Assembly (NCBI GenBank): GCA_001931875.2
Contig: MSJH02000841.1
Span: forward strand, 67,277 to 131,276
DNA length: 64,000 bases
Reading direction: 5' to 3'
Origin: Byssochlamys sp. IMV 00236
Lineage: Eukaryota; Ascomycota; Eurotiomycetes; Eurotiales; Thermoascaceae
The translations under genes were made by a program, and so were the position numbers. This document shows, one piece after another, positions 13,431 through 23,759 of this stretch. Under the pieces are notes generated by a model. That model saw only the letters and a program-made list of their open reading frames with translations. It had not been told where the DNA came from and did no database searches. Every line of letters begins with the position of its first letter. The first letter of the stretch is position 1.

Positions 13431-14879
13431 GTATTATTATTAACCTATTCTAAAAGGCTAAGATTATAGTTTATTAATTTATCTTAGCCTAAGAATATAA
13501 AAAAATTATAATTAATATAAGAGAGCCTATAAGAGATTTATTTAGGCTATCCTCCCTTCTTCTTAGTAAAAAAAAAAAAAAAGCCAGAAAAAAAATTAAA
13601 TAAAGATTAAAAGATATATCCGCCTCTAATAAGAAAAAAAAAAGAAATAAAAAATCTTAAGAATAAGATCGCTTTTAGAAATAAGATAGCTCCTCTATTA
13701 TTATAGATACTAGATATTCTAGGTAAATTCTAACTTAAGTTAGATTTAAATAGTGCTTACTAATATATAAGTTCTTTTCTTTAATCTTATAAGCTCTAAT
13801 ATATTTTAAGGTTTTAATAATAACTTCCCTTACTATAAGATAACTCTCTTCTCTTAATAATATAGGACCTTTACTTTTTATTACTATTTTAAGAGATAAT
13901 AATTAAGAGATAGAAATAATAGAATAACTAGGCTTTTGTATAAATATAAAATATTATATTATTTATCTTAAAACCTTTAAATATATATAGAGAGAATTTT
14001 AACTTAAGTTAAAATACTATAGATATTATACCGCTACTAATACTATTATCTTCTAATTTTTCCTTCTTACTTTATTCTGATATAGATATATTAGAATTAC
14101 TAGATCCTTTATTATAATTTCAGAATTATATTATTTATACTCTTGCAGAGACCTATAAAACTCCTTTATCTTTAGATACTAATATCTAGGATATAAATTT
14201 TAATTATAATCTTATTAAACAATATAAGCCCTAATTTAAAGCTAATACTCTTAACTTAACTAAACTTAAGATAGTAAGATATAGTTAAGGAAAGGCTATT
14301 ATCTATCTAGCTCTTCCAAAATAAATTCAGATTTTTAAATCTTAATAAAATAAAATAGAGTTTATAAAACAGCAGTCTAAGTTTTAATAGATAAAAATAA
14401 AGACTTAATTATATATATAGTAATATTATTAAAAAGTTATAGATAGTATTTCTAGTATCCTATATATATAATATTTATATTGCTCTATATTTCTTTAATA
14501 TCCTTATAAAGGAAGAAATAGTATTAGCTTAATAGCCGCCTATATAAAAAGAGCTATATACTAATCTAGAGATAAGACTTAGAAAAATAGCAATATTTAA
14601 AATATATTAATTATAAAGATAAGAATTAGATAATTAATATAGACTTTATTACTGATATTTTCTTTAGAAAACTTTTAATCTAATATATATACTAGATATA
14701 TTATATAATCAGATCCTGTATTTTATTACAGGATATTGCTAATTATTTTAAACAGTTAAATATATTTAATTCCGCTATATATTATATACAGCTGCTAATA
14801 ATTTATATCTAGAGTTATCTAACTAATATTAGATTTAAGTATACCTTTTTAAACTTAAGGAGATTAATTATACTAAAAT

Positions 14880-16510
14880 GCTGTTATATTTACTAGAACA
14901 AAGAAAGATTTCTCTAGCATTAGATTATTAGATTAGTTAAAGTTAATATTCTTTTCTTATTATAACTAGGTATTTTATTAATATAAAATAAGTATATAGA
15001 GAAATATTCTTAGCCTTTAATCTTATCTACAGATTATATATTAAGAAAAACTTAGCTAAAATACTACTAAAGAATCTTTATTAATATAATCTATAATATT
15101 AGATTCTTACTATTACTATAGATAATACAAGTAATAATACTATTTTAATGGCAGAGCTAGATAAAAGCCTAAAGGATAAGCTTAAAACAGATTTATTATT
15201 AGAAGATTTCTAAAATATAATACTAAGTTAACTTATTTTAAATTGCTATTATATTCTATATTTAGTATATGTTTTATAACTTATAGTTAATACTTTGCTA
15301 AATAAACTCTATATTAATGCTCCTATTAATAATAGTATTAGTTAGGATATAAGAAAGAATAAAGGCCTATTATATCCTTAAGGTATTCTAATATTATTAG
15401 AAAAGGTATTCTCTATCTAACTTAAGTTAGATTAATACTAATAAATTTCTATATAGGTTTATAAGATTATTAGATTTATTAATATAAGCCCTTAATATTA
15501 GGAATATTTCCTAATACTACAATAATTAAATACTAATTAGCTAAAATTATTACTTCTTAATTACTAGATATAATAGAATTTAATATATCTTATATTTATA
15601 TATACCCTTAAACTATATGCAGTAATTAGACAATTTATTATATTATAAGCTAATAAAGATATTTATTTTCTAATATTATCTCTTACTAAATGGCATTAGA
15701 TTAAATATCTTATTAAGTTAATCTAGCCATTCTATAATCTTACTCTCACTATATTAAAGATAAATAGTCTATTAATTTATAGGGTTTTTAAAATCTATAA
15801 TACTATCTTTAATTATCTTAATAATTATATAAAGTATTTAAAATTAAAAAGAGCTATATAGAAGATATAATTTCAAAATATTTTATTTAAAGCTTATAAT
15901 AAGTTACAAACTTATTATACTAAAATATATAAATCTTAAAGATTTATATATATAATTGTAATAATCCTTTACCCTAATATAAAATTTAAATATTTTAAAA
16001 CTTAAGTCTAGCAAGATATAATAAAAAACTAGTATAATATTTATAAAAAAATTTTTTATAAGATATTTTAATACTATAATAATTAAAATCTAAATATTAA
16101 GATATAATTAGAAACCTATTTATCTGTCTTAATCTTAGATTATATACTTATACAATCTAAATATTATTATCTCTCTTTAAGTACTACTAGTACTTATTAA
16201 GAAATTCAGACTTATCTTACTAAAAGTAATATTCTATCTAATATTATACCTAAATCATATAGTATTATTCTAATTTAAGTTAGATTAGGTTTATTAGAAT
16301 CAGATAATATCCTTAACTATTAAAGAATTAATAAATACCGATTCCTAATTCTTATAATAATAGCCTAAGATTTTTTTATAATTCTATTAAGTAGTATTAA
16401 TATAGAACAATTATTTAATAATACCTAAGATATCTGCTATTACTAATATAGCTAACTACTTCTTAATATAATCTATACTTTAATACTTCTTATATATACT
16501 AAAAATTTCA
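14880..16510 (+). pseudogene. hAT transposase remnant of element D
   Basis: With stops read through, the plus strand gives a clear hAT transposase in order. At about 14,911 is SLALDY-IS (family SLALD-WTS, first catalytic Asp). At 15,110-15,150 is LTITIDNTSNN (second Asp region). At about 15,555-15,575 is a TRWNST-like block, with WHQIKYLIKLI at about 15,690. At 15,880-16,020 is KAYNKLQTYYTKIY plus a YIIVIILYPNIKFKYF block. At 16,325-16,500 is the C-terminal dimerisation segment with EQLFNNT-DICYY (family ERLFN-ARDICHYRRG). Upstream exons probably extend left of 14,880. A palindrome-bearing intron-like segment at 15406-15456 interrupts it. Stops at former Trp, Gln and Arg codons fit RIP. The family call is strong because motifs, TIR and 8-bp target duplication agree. 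Confidence 0.87.
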
Positions 16511-17227
16511 CTATTTAGTAAGAGTTTAAGGTAATAACTAATAATATAAATATAATACTTAATAATTAACAATCTAAAAGGGGGGAGATTAAATCGCTAA
16601 ATTTAATTAGTAATAATAAGGATATAAACAATATATTAGAAAGAGAGATAGATATAGATAATAAAGATTATTAAATAGAGCAATTTAGAGGTTAAGGTCT
16701 TTTAAATATTTAAATAGATTAACCTATTATTAAGTCTACTTATAATAAAGGAGAACAATTAGATAAATTACCTATACTTAGAGTTTTTATATATCCTTAA
16801 AAAAACACAATAACTATAGATAGACCTAAGTCTTTTAATTATCGCTTATACTAGATTAACCATATTAAAGGCTAATATAAATATTAAGAATCTAACTTAA
16901 GTTAGACTCTAATATTATATTCTAATATTATTCTACTAAATATTTAAAGAAATAAAAATCTAAATAGTTCTTAAAGATTAATAAGATTTATATAAAAATT
17001 CAGATTAATCTAAAGTAACTAAAAAAAACTAAAAAACTAAATTAAACTAAAAAACCCAAAAAAACCAGACCTAAAAAAACCATATAGTGCACTATAAACT
17101 ATCAGTTTAATTCACAAAGTCTATAAACTGTTCCAGTTTATAAAATTATAAACCGAACCAAACTATAGGCGGTTTGGTTCAGTTTGGTTCGGTTTTCTTG
17201 GTTTTCTATAACCACTCTAAAATCTTC

Positions 17228-17540
17228 TAATTCTTAGCAGCGTCTCTTCTCTTCTATAATTAGTTTTAGGTCCTTATATTAGTATATTATCTAGAAATAT
17301 ATTATAAATATTAGGAATATTATCTGCTAATGCTTTTATAACTCTTTATATAAACTTTTATATTATATTTATCTATCCTTAGGGTAATTTAGCTTAATAA
17401 ACTAAACTAATCTCTAGTATATAGAAAGCTATTAAGTCCTATAATTCTTTAGCTAACTCTAATTAATTATATCTAGAGAATAAGTCTATAAGTATTAATA
17501 CTAATATTTTACTGAACTCTTCTAAGAATTTATTAGCTAA
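17228..17540 (-). pseudogene. Reverse transcriptase palm remnant of gypsy copy A
   Basis: This resumes copy A after hAT element D and aligns with 35,335-35,650 of copy B. In B the minus strand reads INLFSRYNQLKLAKELQDLT and then YNIFLDNILI, the decayed FLDD active-site block of a gypsy RT. Element D therefore split the RT between its active site and its thumb. Confidence 0.78.
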
Positions 17541-20500
17541 AGAGAGTAGATTAATATTTTATATTATTACTTAATTAATTTTTATAGCTATATTAATTAG
17601 CTAATATTTATTGCTTTTTTTTTTATTAAGAATTATAGGTTTTAGTAAGGTCTTTAACTGTATTTAAGGATTCCTATATTTATTTTTTCTTTTATTATTT
17701 CTTATACTATATTATAGAGTATCTTTAATATTAGGAAGTTTTTTATTTACTATAATTTATAATCTATAGTCTAAATAATAATTGGAGGTATAATTTTTAA
17801 GTATATTTATCTAATCTTTTTAAAGGTTTAGATAAAGACTATTTTTTAGGTAAAAAGCACCTCTATTAATAGTTCTTTCTCTTTTAGCTATAAATTATTA
17901 TTTATAATAAGGTTCTTTAAATAGTCTAGTATTAATCTTATTCTTCTCTTAATATCTAATATCTTTAGCTGAATATATTTAATAAATCCTTTATATATTT
18001 TTTTTATACTTTCTTAGAGATTCTTATAATAATATTCCCTAATAACTTCTTTTTATCTTAATAATCCTCCTAGAGTTATTATAGGTTTATTTAATATATT
18101 TATTAGATAAACCTTTTTATATTTCTTCTTATACTATATATTAATAGAATATTTTATTTTTATAGTAAAAAGGTTATATCTTTTAAATAGTTTATATTCT
18201 TATAACTTTCTGACTTTTTTATTTAATTTAGTAGGTTTAAATATCTTTACCCTTTTACTTTTAATTTTCTTACTTATTTTAAAATTAATATTATTTATTA
18301 AGTATAGCTCCTATAGGCCTTCTCTATTCTTAGTTTAGTATTTATTATTCTTTTTTAGTCTTAGTTTAATAACTCTTATACTTAAGATAATAGATTATAT
18401 AATACCTTTTCTTTTAATTTATTTCTTAAGTTATCTATTAAAAATATTTAAATAATAGCTTAATTCTTTTAGTCTATAGAGTAAATTATGTTTTTTATTA
18501 TCCTATCTAATAGAGTAATATATTATAAATATATTTAATGCTTAAAAGGCCGTCCTAGAATATAATTATAGTTAATCTTATTATTTATTATAAAGAAAGA
18601 GACCTTATAATAAAAAGATCTTACTTATATAGGTATCTCTTTATAAAGATCTATAAAAGAGATCTATCTGCCGTTTGCTAATATTATATTACCTTTAAAT
18701 TTTTAGCTTATAATAAATTTATAGTAATTTGCTATATTTTTATATATTATATTAATCTCGGCTTTACTATCTATTATAATATTTTACGCTTTTTTATAAT
18801 TATTAATTCTGATTAATAATTTTAGAGTTATAGCTATATATAGTACCTTATCTTTATTAAAAGGCTTAAGTTATAAGGATATATAAGTATACTAATCCGC
18901 ACTGTTTATTATATATTTTATATTTAATATAGAGGTATTAAACTATATTCCTTTAATATTATAGAATATTGCCTTTATTATTACCTGCTGTAGTTATAAG
19001 GTAAATAAGGCCTTATATAAATTAAGAGATAGATTAATAAGGTCCTGAATTAATATCTGAACTCTAGTATCTAGTATTTAGTTTATAACCCCTATTATAT
19101 TAATAGTCCCTTTTAGCTTATCTATAATTTTAAACTTTTTTAATTTTTATTTCTTTTTTATTTTAATAATCTTTTCCTTTTTATTTTATTTAGGTATATT
19201 CTTTATTTTTTTTTTAACTATCCTTACTTTCTTAATTATATTTAGAGGCTAATAATTGCTAAATTAATTTATCTTAATTAAAGGAAATCTCTATTCTTAT
19301 TTAATTGCTTTTTATAGCTTTTCTTTATATAATTATTTAATCCTGCTTTACCTTTTTTTTACTTTTTAAGGCTTATCTAATTTTATTATATTAATAGAGT
19401 AATAATTTTTTATAATATCTCCGGCTTCTTTTTTAAAACTTAAGTTATCTTTAGGCTATCTTAATATAATCAACTAGATATTATACCTAATTAAGCTAAT
19501 ATTTTTTTACTCTTTTTTTAATCTCTATTTAATAATCTCTTTTTATAATATATTTTTTTATATAAGATAAATAACTTCTCTATTCTATCTTTTTAGCCTA
19601 AAATAAAGTTTATAGTTTTTTTTTTAATAGATAAGTTTTTAATTTAAGAGGCTTTTTAAATCTAAATAATAGAATTAAATATAATTAGGAGCCTAGCAGA
19701 AGTTATATAAGTTTAGAAATATTTTAAATCCTTTAATTAGGTTAAATCTTAAAGATACTCTAGCTTATATATTTATGCTAGTATTAGGCATACTATTATT
19801 AGGCCTTTTTATATATTATATATTATATAGTTTTAACTTTTTAAATTCTTTTATTAACTGATTAATTTATAATTACTTTATTAATTTTATTTTAGTGCTC
19901 TATTATTTAATCCTATTCTTATTTTTATTTAAATAGGTTTTATTAGATTTAATAAGAAGTTATATATTATCTTTTTTAATTATCTTCTCCTTTATTAAAG
20001 CTATTATATCTTAATCTTTCTTTAATTCGCTATTATTAAGATAGTAAAGAGTTTTAATTATTCTTATCTTATTTATTATCTCCTTTTAGAAATTAGTATA
20101 TTTAATAATAGATAGAGTATAATAGTCTATATTTAATTCTTAAATTACTTACTGCTTAAGCTCTTTTAAAAATTCTTAAAGATATTAAACTCCCTATAAA
20201 TATTAGTTTAACTTACCTAAAGTTATTAGCACTTTTAATATAGCTTAATATTCTTAGTTATACTTCTTTAGGTCCTTAGAGCTATTATATTTTATATTTT
20301 TAAACTTTTTTAGCTATTAAATATTATATTTCCTTTAATACTTATTATAGTAAGTATATTCTTATTTAATTACTTTTGCTAATTTTAAGTAGTTCTTCTT
20401 TTTATATTTAGTTTAAATACTTATTTATAATAATACTAATAGGCTATAATAGTCTATAAATTATTTAGTTTTTTTCTTTTTTAGGAGTTAATTTATCTTA

Positions 20501-21121
20501 TATAGCCTCTTAAAAAGTCTTAGATAATAAGTAATATTATCCCCTTTAAAATATAATGCCCTAAGATTTCTAGGTATTAGTATTTATAGAGCTAATATAA
20601 CTTAGATTAGCTATATTATTAATAGTCCTATATTTTTAAATACTTAAGCTATTTGTACTTTTAAACCCGGTAATATTAAAGAGCTAAGAGTCTTTTTATC
20701 TTAACTAATGCTAAAAAGATTAGTACTTTTTTTTATATTTTTTTAAAAGAATAGTAATAAAAATAATAGTAAGAAATTCTTCTATTTTTTAATAAATAGT
20801 TCTTATTTAATAATTTTTTATTTCTTTTAAATTTCTGCTTTCTTTTTATATTTATTGAGCTCTTCTTTATTTTTAGTAATTTTTTCTTTCTTTTATTATT
20901 AATATATATTTTTGCCCTATATTATATTTACTATCTCTACTAATTTAAGAGATATATTTATCTTTTTTTATTTATAGTAGTAATTTTCTTTAGCTGTTTT
21001 ATTTATTTTTTTATTATTTTTTACTCTTTTTTTTAGCTTTAGCCTTAACCTTAGTTTCTAGTTCTTCTTTCTCTTTTATTTCTGCTTAATATTTTAATAT
21101 CCCCTATATTTAGCTTTAATT

Positions 21122-21458
21122 TATTATAGGAAGATATATTAAGACTTAGTATAAAGTTTTTAAGCAAATAGGTATTAAGAAAGAAGAGAAGGGTATTTAG
21201 TTTTAGAGCTTAAAGCAGAGCTAGAAGAGAAGCTTTAGCTGTAAATTAATATAGTAAACTAATAATAATCTAATACTAAACTAATATTAAATAATAATAA
21301 AAAAAAAGCTAATTATTTTATTTTAAGTAATTAAAAGATATTATCTCCTTCTATTCTTTTTTTTCTCCTGCTTTACTTATAGACTTTTTAAAGACTTTAA
21401 GTAAAAGCATATAACCTCTTAATTAATTACATTCTTTACACTAATTCTCTCTATTATA
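21122..21458 (-). repeat. LTR of gypsy copy A (right; 5' LTR in element orientation)
   Basis: It is a direct repeat of 2403-2739, also 337 bp, followed by the ATAT target duplication. RIP differences from its partner are transitions in both directions, for instance GCGAGTAGG against GCAAATAGG. Confidence 0.88.
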
Positions 21459-21462
21459 ATAT

Positions 21463-23416
21463 TAGTATTAGGGTTATATAATAAAAAGGGGGATTTTATT
21501 AGTGCCGCTAGAGCTATATAAGAAGAATCTTATTATTATAAAATCTTCTTTAATAGCCTTAATAATATATAAAAAAGCTATATACTACCCTTTATTAAGT
21601 AATATAAAGCAGTATTTAAAGGTATTATATTACTTAATATAATTATATATAAGCTTTTCTTATAGCTTTTAATAGGTATTTAATATTTATAATAATTAAT
21701 TATACTATACTAAAGGTAATCTATAGTCTAGTAAAGTCTTATTAGCTTATATTATAATTTATTAGATATATTATAATATAAGATCTTTATATAAATTATT
21801 ATTAGGGGGATTAAATAGAAAGTATATATGCTAAATATATATTAGTAAATTATTGCTAATTAAATTATTAAAATACTCCTAGATAGTAATAGCTAAATTA
21901 CATATTAAAAGCATATATACTAAAGCTGTAATAAATATTATATAAAGAATCTTACCTATTTAAAAGATAATAGCATTTTTAAAGCATTTTACCTATTTAT
22001 CTTTATAATTAATAATACTAAGCGTATAGTAGGCCTCTTAAAAGGTAGAGTAAATAATATTACCTATTATATAAATAGCTTTATAGCTTAAAGGGCTAAA
22101 GATAATTATTAATAAATAATATAAGTAATAAGCTTTATCTTAATAAGGAATTAAGGGGTAGATCTATCCTATTTAAAAGCCTTTTTAATATAGCTTTTAT
22201 TTATTTCTCTCTTAGATAAAGTATTATAATATATTAATATAGAAATACTTCTTTACTATAGGATTTTTATAATAATACTTAAAGAATTCTAGGAAATAGA
22301 TTATTTTATTATTAAACATTTACTAAACCTTATTTATAGAGATATTAATATTATATATAATATCTTACTTATTTTTATTATATATTATTAATATTATAAC
22401 TAAAGGCTTTATACTATTTATATAATATTCTATAAGATATTAGATTACCTTTAATACGCCTAGATATTACTTATTAATAAATTCCTTTATTTTATTAAAG
22501 CTAAACTTAACTATAAAGTAGTTTAGCCTCTTATAAAAATACTTATAGAAATAGTAAATTGCTTTAATACTATTATATAGTTCAATATTAATATAAATAA
22601 TATATTTCTAGCTTAAGTAAGGGTTATAGGGAACTATCTACTTATTACTTATCTCTAGAAACTCCTGTAACTAAATAAAGTACTTAACCTTAATTTATAT
22701 AGTATTATAATAGTAATATTATAAATAACTATCCTTTATAATCTTAATAATATTATAGAAAGGCTTAGAGAAGCGCTTAAAATAAGTTTAAATATTATTA
22801 ACCTCTTTTATATAAATAGCTATTAAGTTATAATTATTATATAGCTAGTATATTATTATCTTTATAATTATTATATATAATTACTTACTACTATAATTAT
22901 TAATAGGTAAAATCTCTACTAAGATTATTCTATTAAGGATAGATAGATTAAGAAATTATTAACTACTGTTTATTTATAAAAAGATATAAATATAGAGAAG
23001 TTCTTATTTCTAATATTTAACTATAAAAATATAAGCTCTATATTAACTAAAAATATCCTGCTTAATAATATTGTCTAGAAAATAGTTTAGCTTTATTTAA
23101 AATACCCGCGCAATTAAATTAGAATAGGTATAAATATCCTAAATTAAAATCTTAGCATTATCTTAAATAAGCTTATTCTTAATCTCTACTTAATATAGGT
23201 TTACTATAAATATAATAAAGAAGATAAGCTTATTATATTATATTATAATAGCTATAAAATTATAATAATATTTCTAATAATAATATATATTTCCTGTAAA
23301 TATTACTAGTAAGATTATCTATTAGCCTATCTTAGTAAATATTAACTAATTAGATAAACCCTTATATAATTCTTAAGCGCAGGTACTTAACTATATTTAA
23401 GAGTATTTCTTAATAT
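21463..23416 (-). mobile_element. Middle segment of the base-layer Helitron
   Basis: This is the stretch between gypsy copies A and B. It holds the recognisable Helitron Rep domain on the minus strand (about 22,380-23,165). Its two ends continue into 1-2398 and 39566 onward once A and B are removed. Confidence 0.7.
22380..23165 (-). pseudogene. Helitron Rep (helitron-like N) domain remnant
   Basis: On the minus strand the translation, stops ignored, runs in Helitron order. First comes YSNLIARVF-IKLNYFLDNI, the family DRPDLIARVFKLKL block. RAYIFIVKY and ELLYIYIF follow, where the family has VEFQKRGLPHIHI. Then come KRFSKPF with KDSYL (family KGFPKPF and DGYP) and IVPYNPYLS, and finally INIELYNSIKAIYYFYKYFYK and IKEFINK-YLG. 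The HUH metal site reads Y-I-Y at 22,983-22,997, which is what C-to-T change makes of His codons. The domain is dead. A Pif1-type helicase should follow to the left but was not found. Confidence 0.82.
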
Positions 23417-23420
23417 ATAG

Positions 23421-23759
23421 TATTATGGGAAGATATATTAAGACTTAGCATAGAGTCTTTAAGCGAGTAGGTATTAAGAAGGAAGAGAAGAGTATTTAGC
23501 TTTAGAGCTTAGAGTAGAGCTAGAGGAAAAGCTCTAGCTGTAAACTAATATAATAAACTAATAATAATTTAATACTAAACTAATACTAAATAATAATAGA
23601 AAGAAAAAGCTAATTATTTTATTTTAAATAACTGAAAGGTATTATCTCTTTTTATTCTTTTTTTTCTCTTACTTTACTTATAGACTTTTTAAAGACTTTA
23701 AGTAAAAGTATATAACCTCTTAACTAATTATATTCTTTATACTAATCCTCTCTATTATA
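23421..23759 (-). repeat. LTR of gypsy copy B (left)
   Basis: It aligns with the three other LTRs of this family. The purine-rich tract of the minus strand (AGAGAAGGAGAGG) sits directly inside it, marking this as the 3' LTR in element orientation. Confidence 0.88.

Larger units (their letters stand above)
9250..14000 (+). pseudogene. Unrecognised multi-exon coding remnant in hAT element D, upstream of transposase
   Basis: Plus-strand frames between stops look coding-like. One segment after 12,980 is Lys/Leu-rich and possibly coiled-coil; one near 12,080-12,290 contains KARDLYKKNKIIEFL. The frames appear to continue across the palindrome-bearing intron-like segments. I do not recognise the family. 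It is upstream of the hAT transposase and in the same orientation. It could be an accessory gene of the transposon, captured host sequence, or a further nested element. Limits are approximate, and RIP has removed any intact frame. Confidence 0.35.
8584..16906 (+). repeat. Dispersed 16-bp palindrome TCTAACTTAAGTTAGA, about 16 copies, mostly inside intron-like segments
   Basis: Copies (some with one or two transitions) start near 8583, 9015, 10162, 10239, 10565, 11166, 11987, 12318, 12572, 12883, 13236, 13729, 13998, 15416, 16269 and 16891. All lie within element D. At least eleven sit inside segments that begin GT (often GTAAG) and end AG. Candidate introns are 9003-9073, 10131-10194, 10207-10268, 11157-11202, 11981-12025, 12307-12364, 12561-12613, 12868-12913, 13228-13272, 13723-13771 and 15406-15456. 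Several also hold a CTAAY/ACTAAT branch site near the 3' end. I saw no full copy in the other ~33 kb of AT-rich DNA, only the core AACTTAAGTT once near 19,440. Confidence 0.8.
8421..17219 (+). mobile_element. hAT-family DNA transposon D nested in gypsy copy A (RIP-degraded)
   Basis: Terminal inverted repeats are TAGAGTAGTTATA at 8421-8433 and its complement, with one G/A difference, at 17207-17219. An exact 8-bp target duplication AAATCTTC flanks the element (8413-8420 and 17220-17227). Copy B carries the empty site once, as AAACCTTC at 35321-35328. The plus strand carries hAT transposase remnants. At 8.8 kb it is long for a hAT: about 5.5 kb upstream of the transposase is unexplained. It contains sixteen copies of a 16-bp palindrome, tandem repeats, and GC-rich subterminal repeats. 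A 95-base assembly gap lies at 8689-8783. Confidence 0.92.
2403..21458 (-). mobile_element. Ty3/gypsy LTR retrotransposon, copy A (RIP-degraded, interrupted by hAT element D)
   Basis: The element is bounded by 337-bp direct LTRs at 2403-2739 and 21122-21458. Candidate 4-bp target duplications ATAT lie at 2399-2402 and 21459-21462. Minus orientation is shown by minus-strand RT, RNase H-connection and integrase remnants, and by a purine-rich tract (on the minus strand) just inside the left LTR. Removing hAT element D and one 8-bp target duplication leaves about 10.25 kb, the same as copy B. Pol is riddled with stops. The part from about 17,550 to 21,121 should hold gag and protease by position, but no motif was recognised there. 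Confidence 0.9.

Noticed and set aside
19430..19460. AACTTAAGTT in gypsy copy A
   Set aside because: It matches only the core of the palindrome, and copy B has a different base there (AGCTTAAGTT), so it is a chance match.
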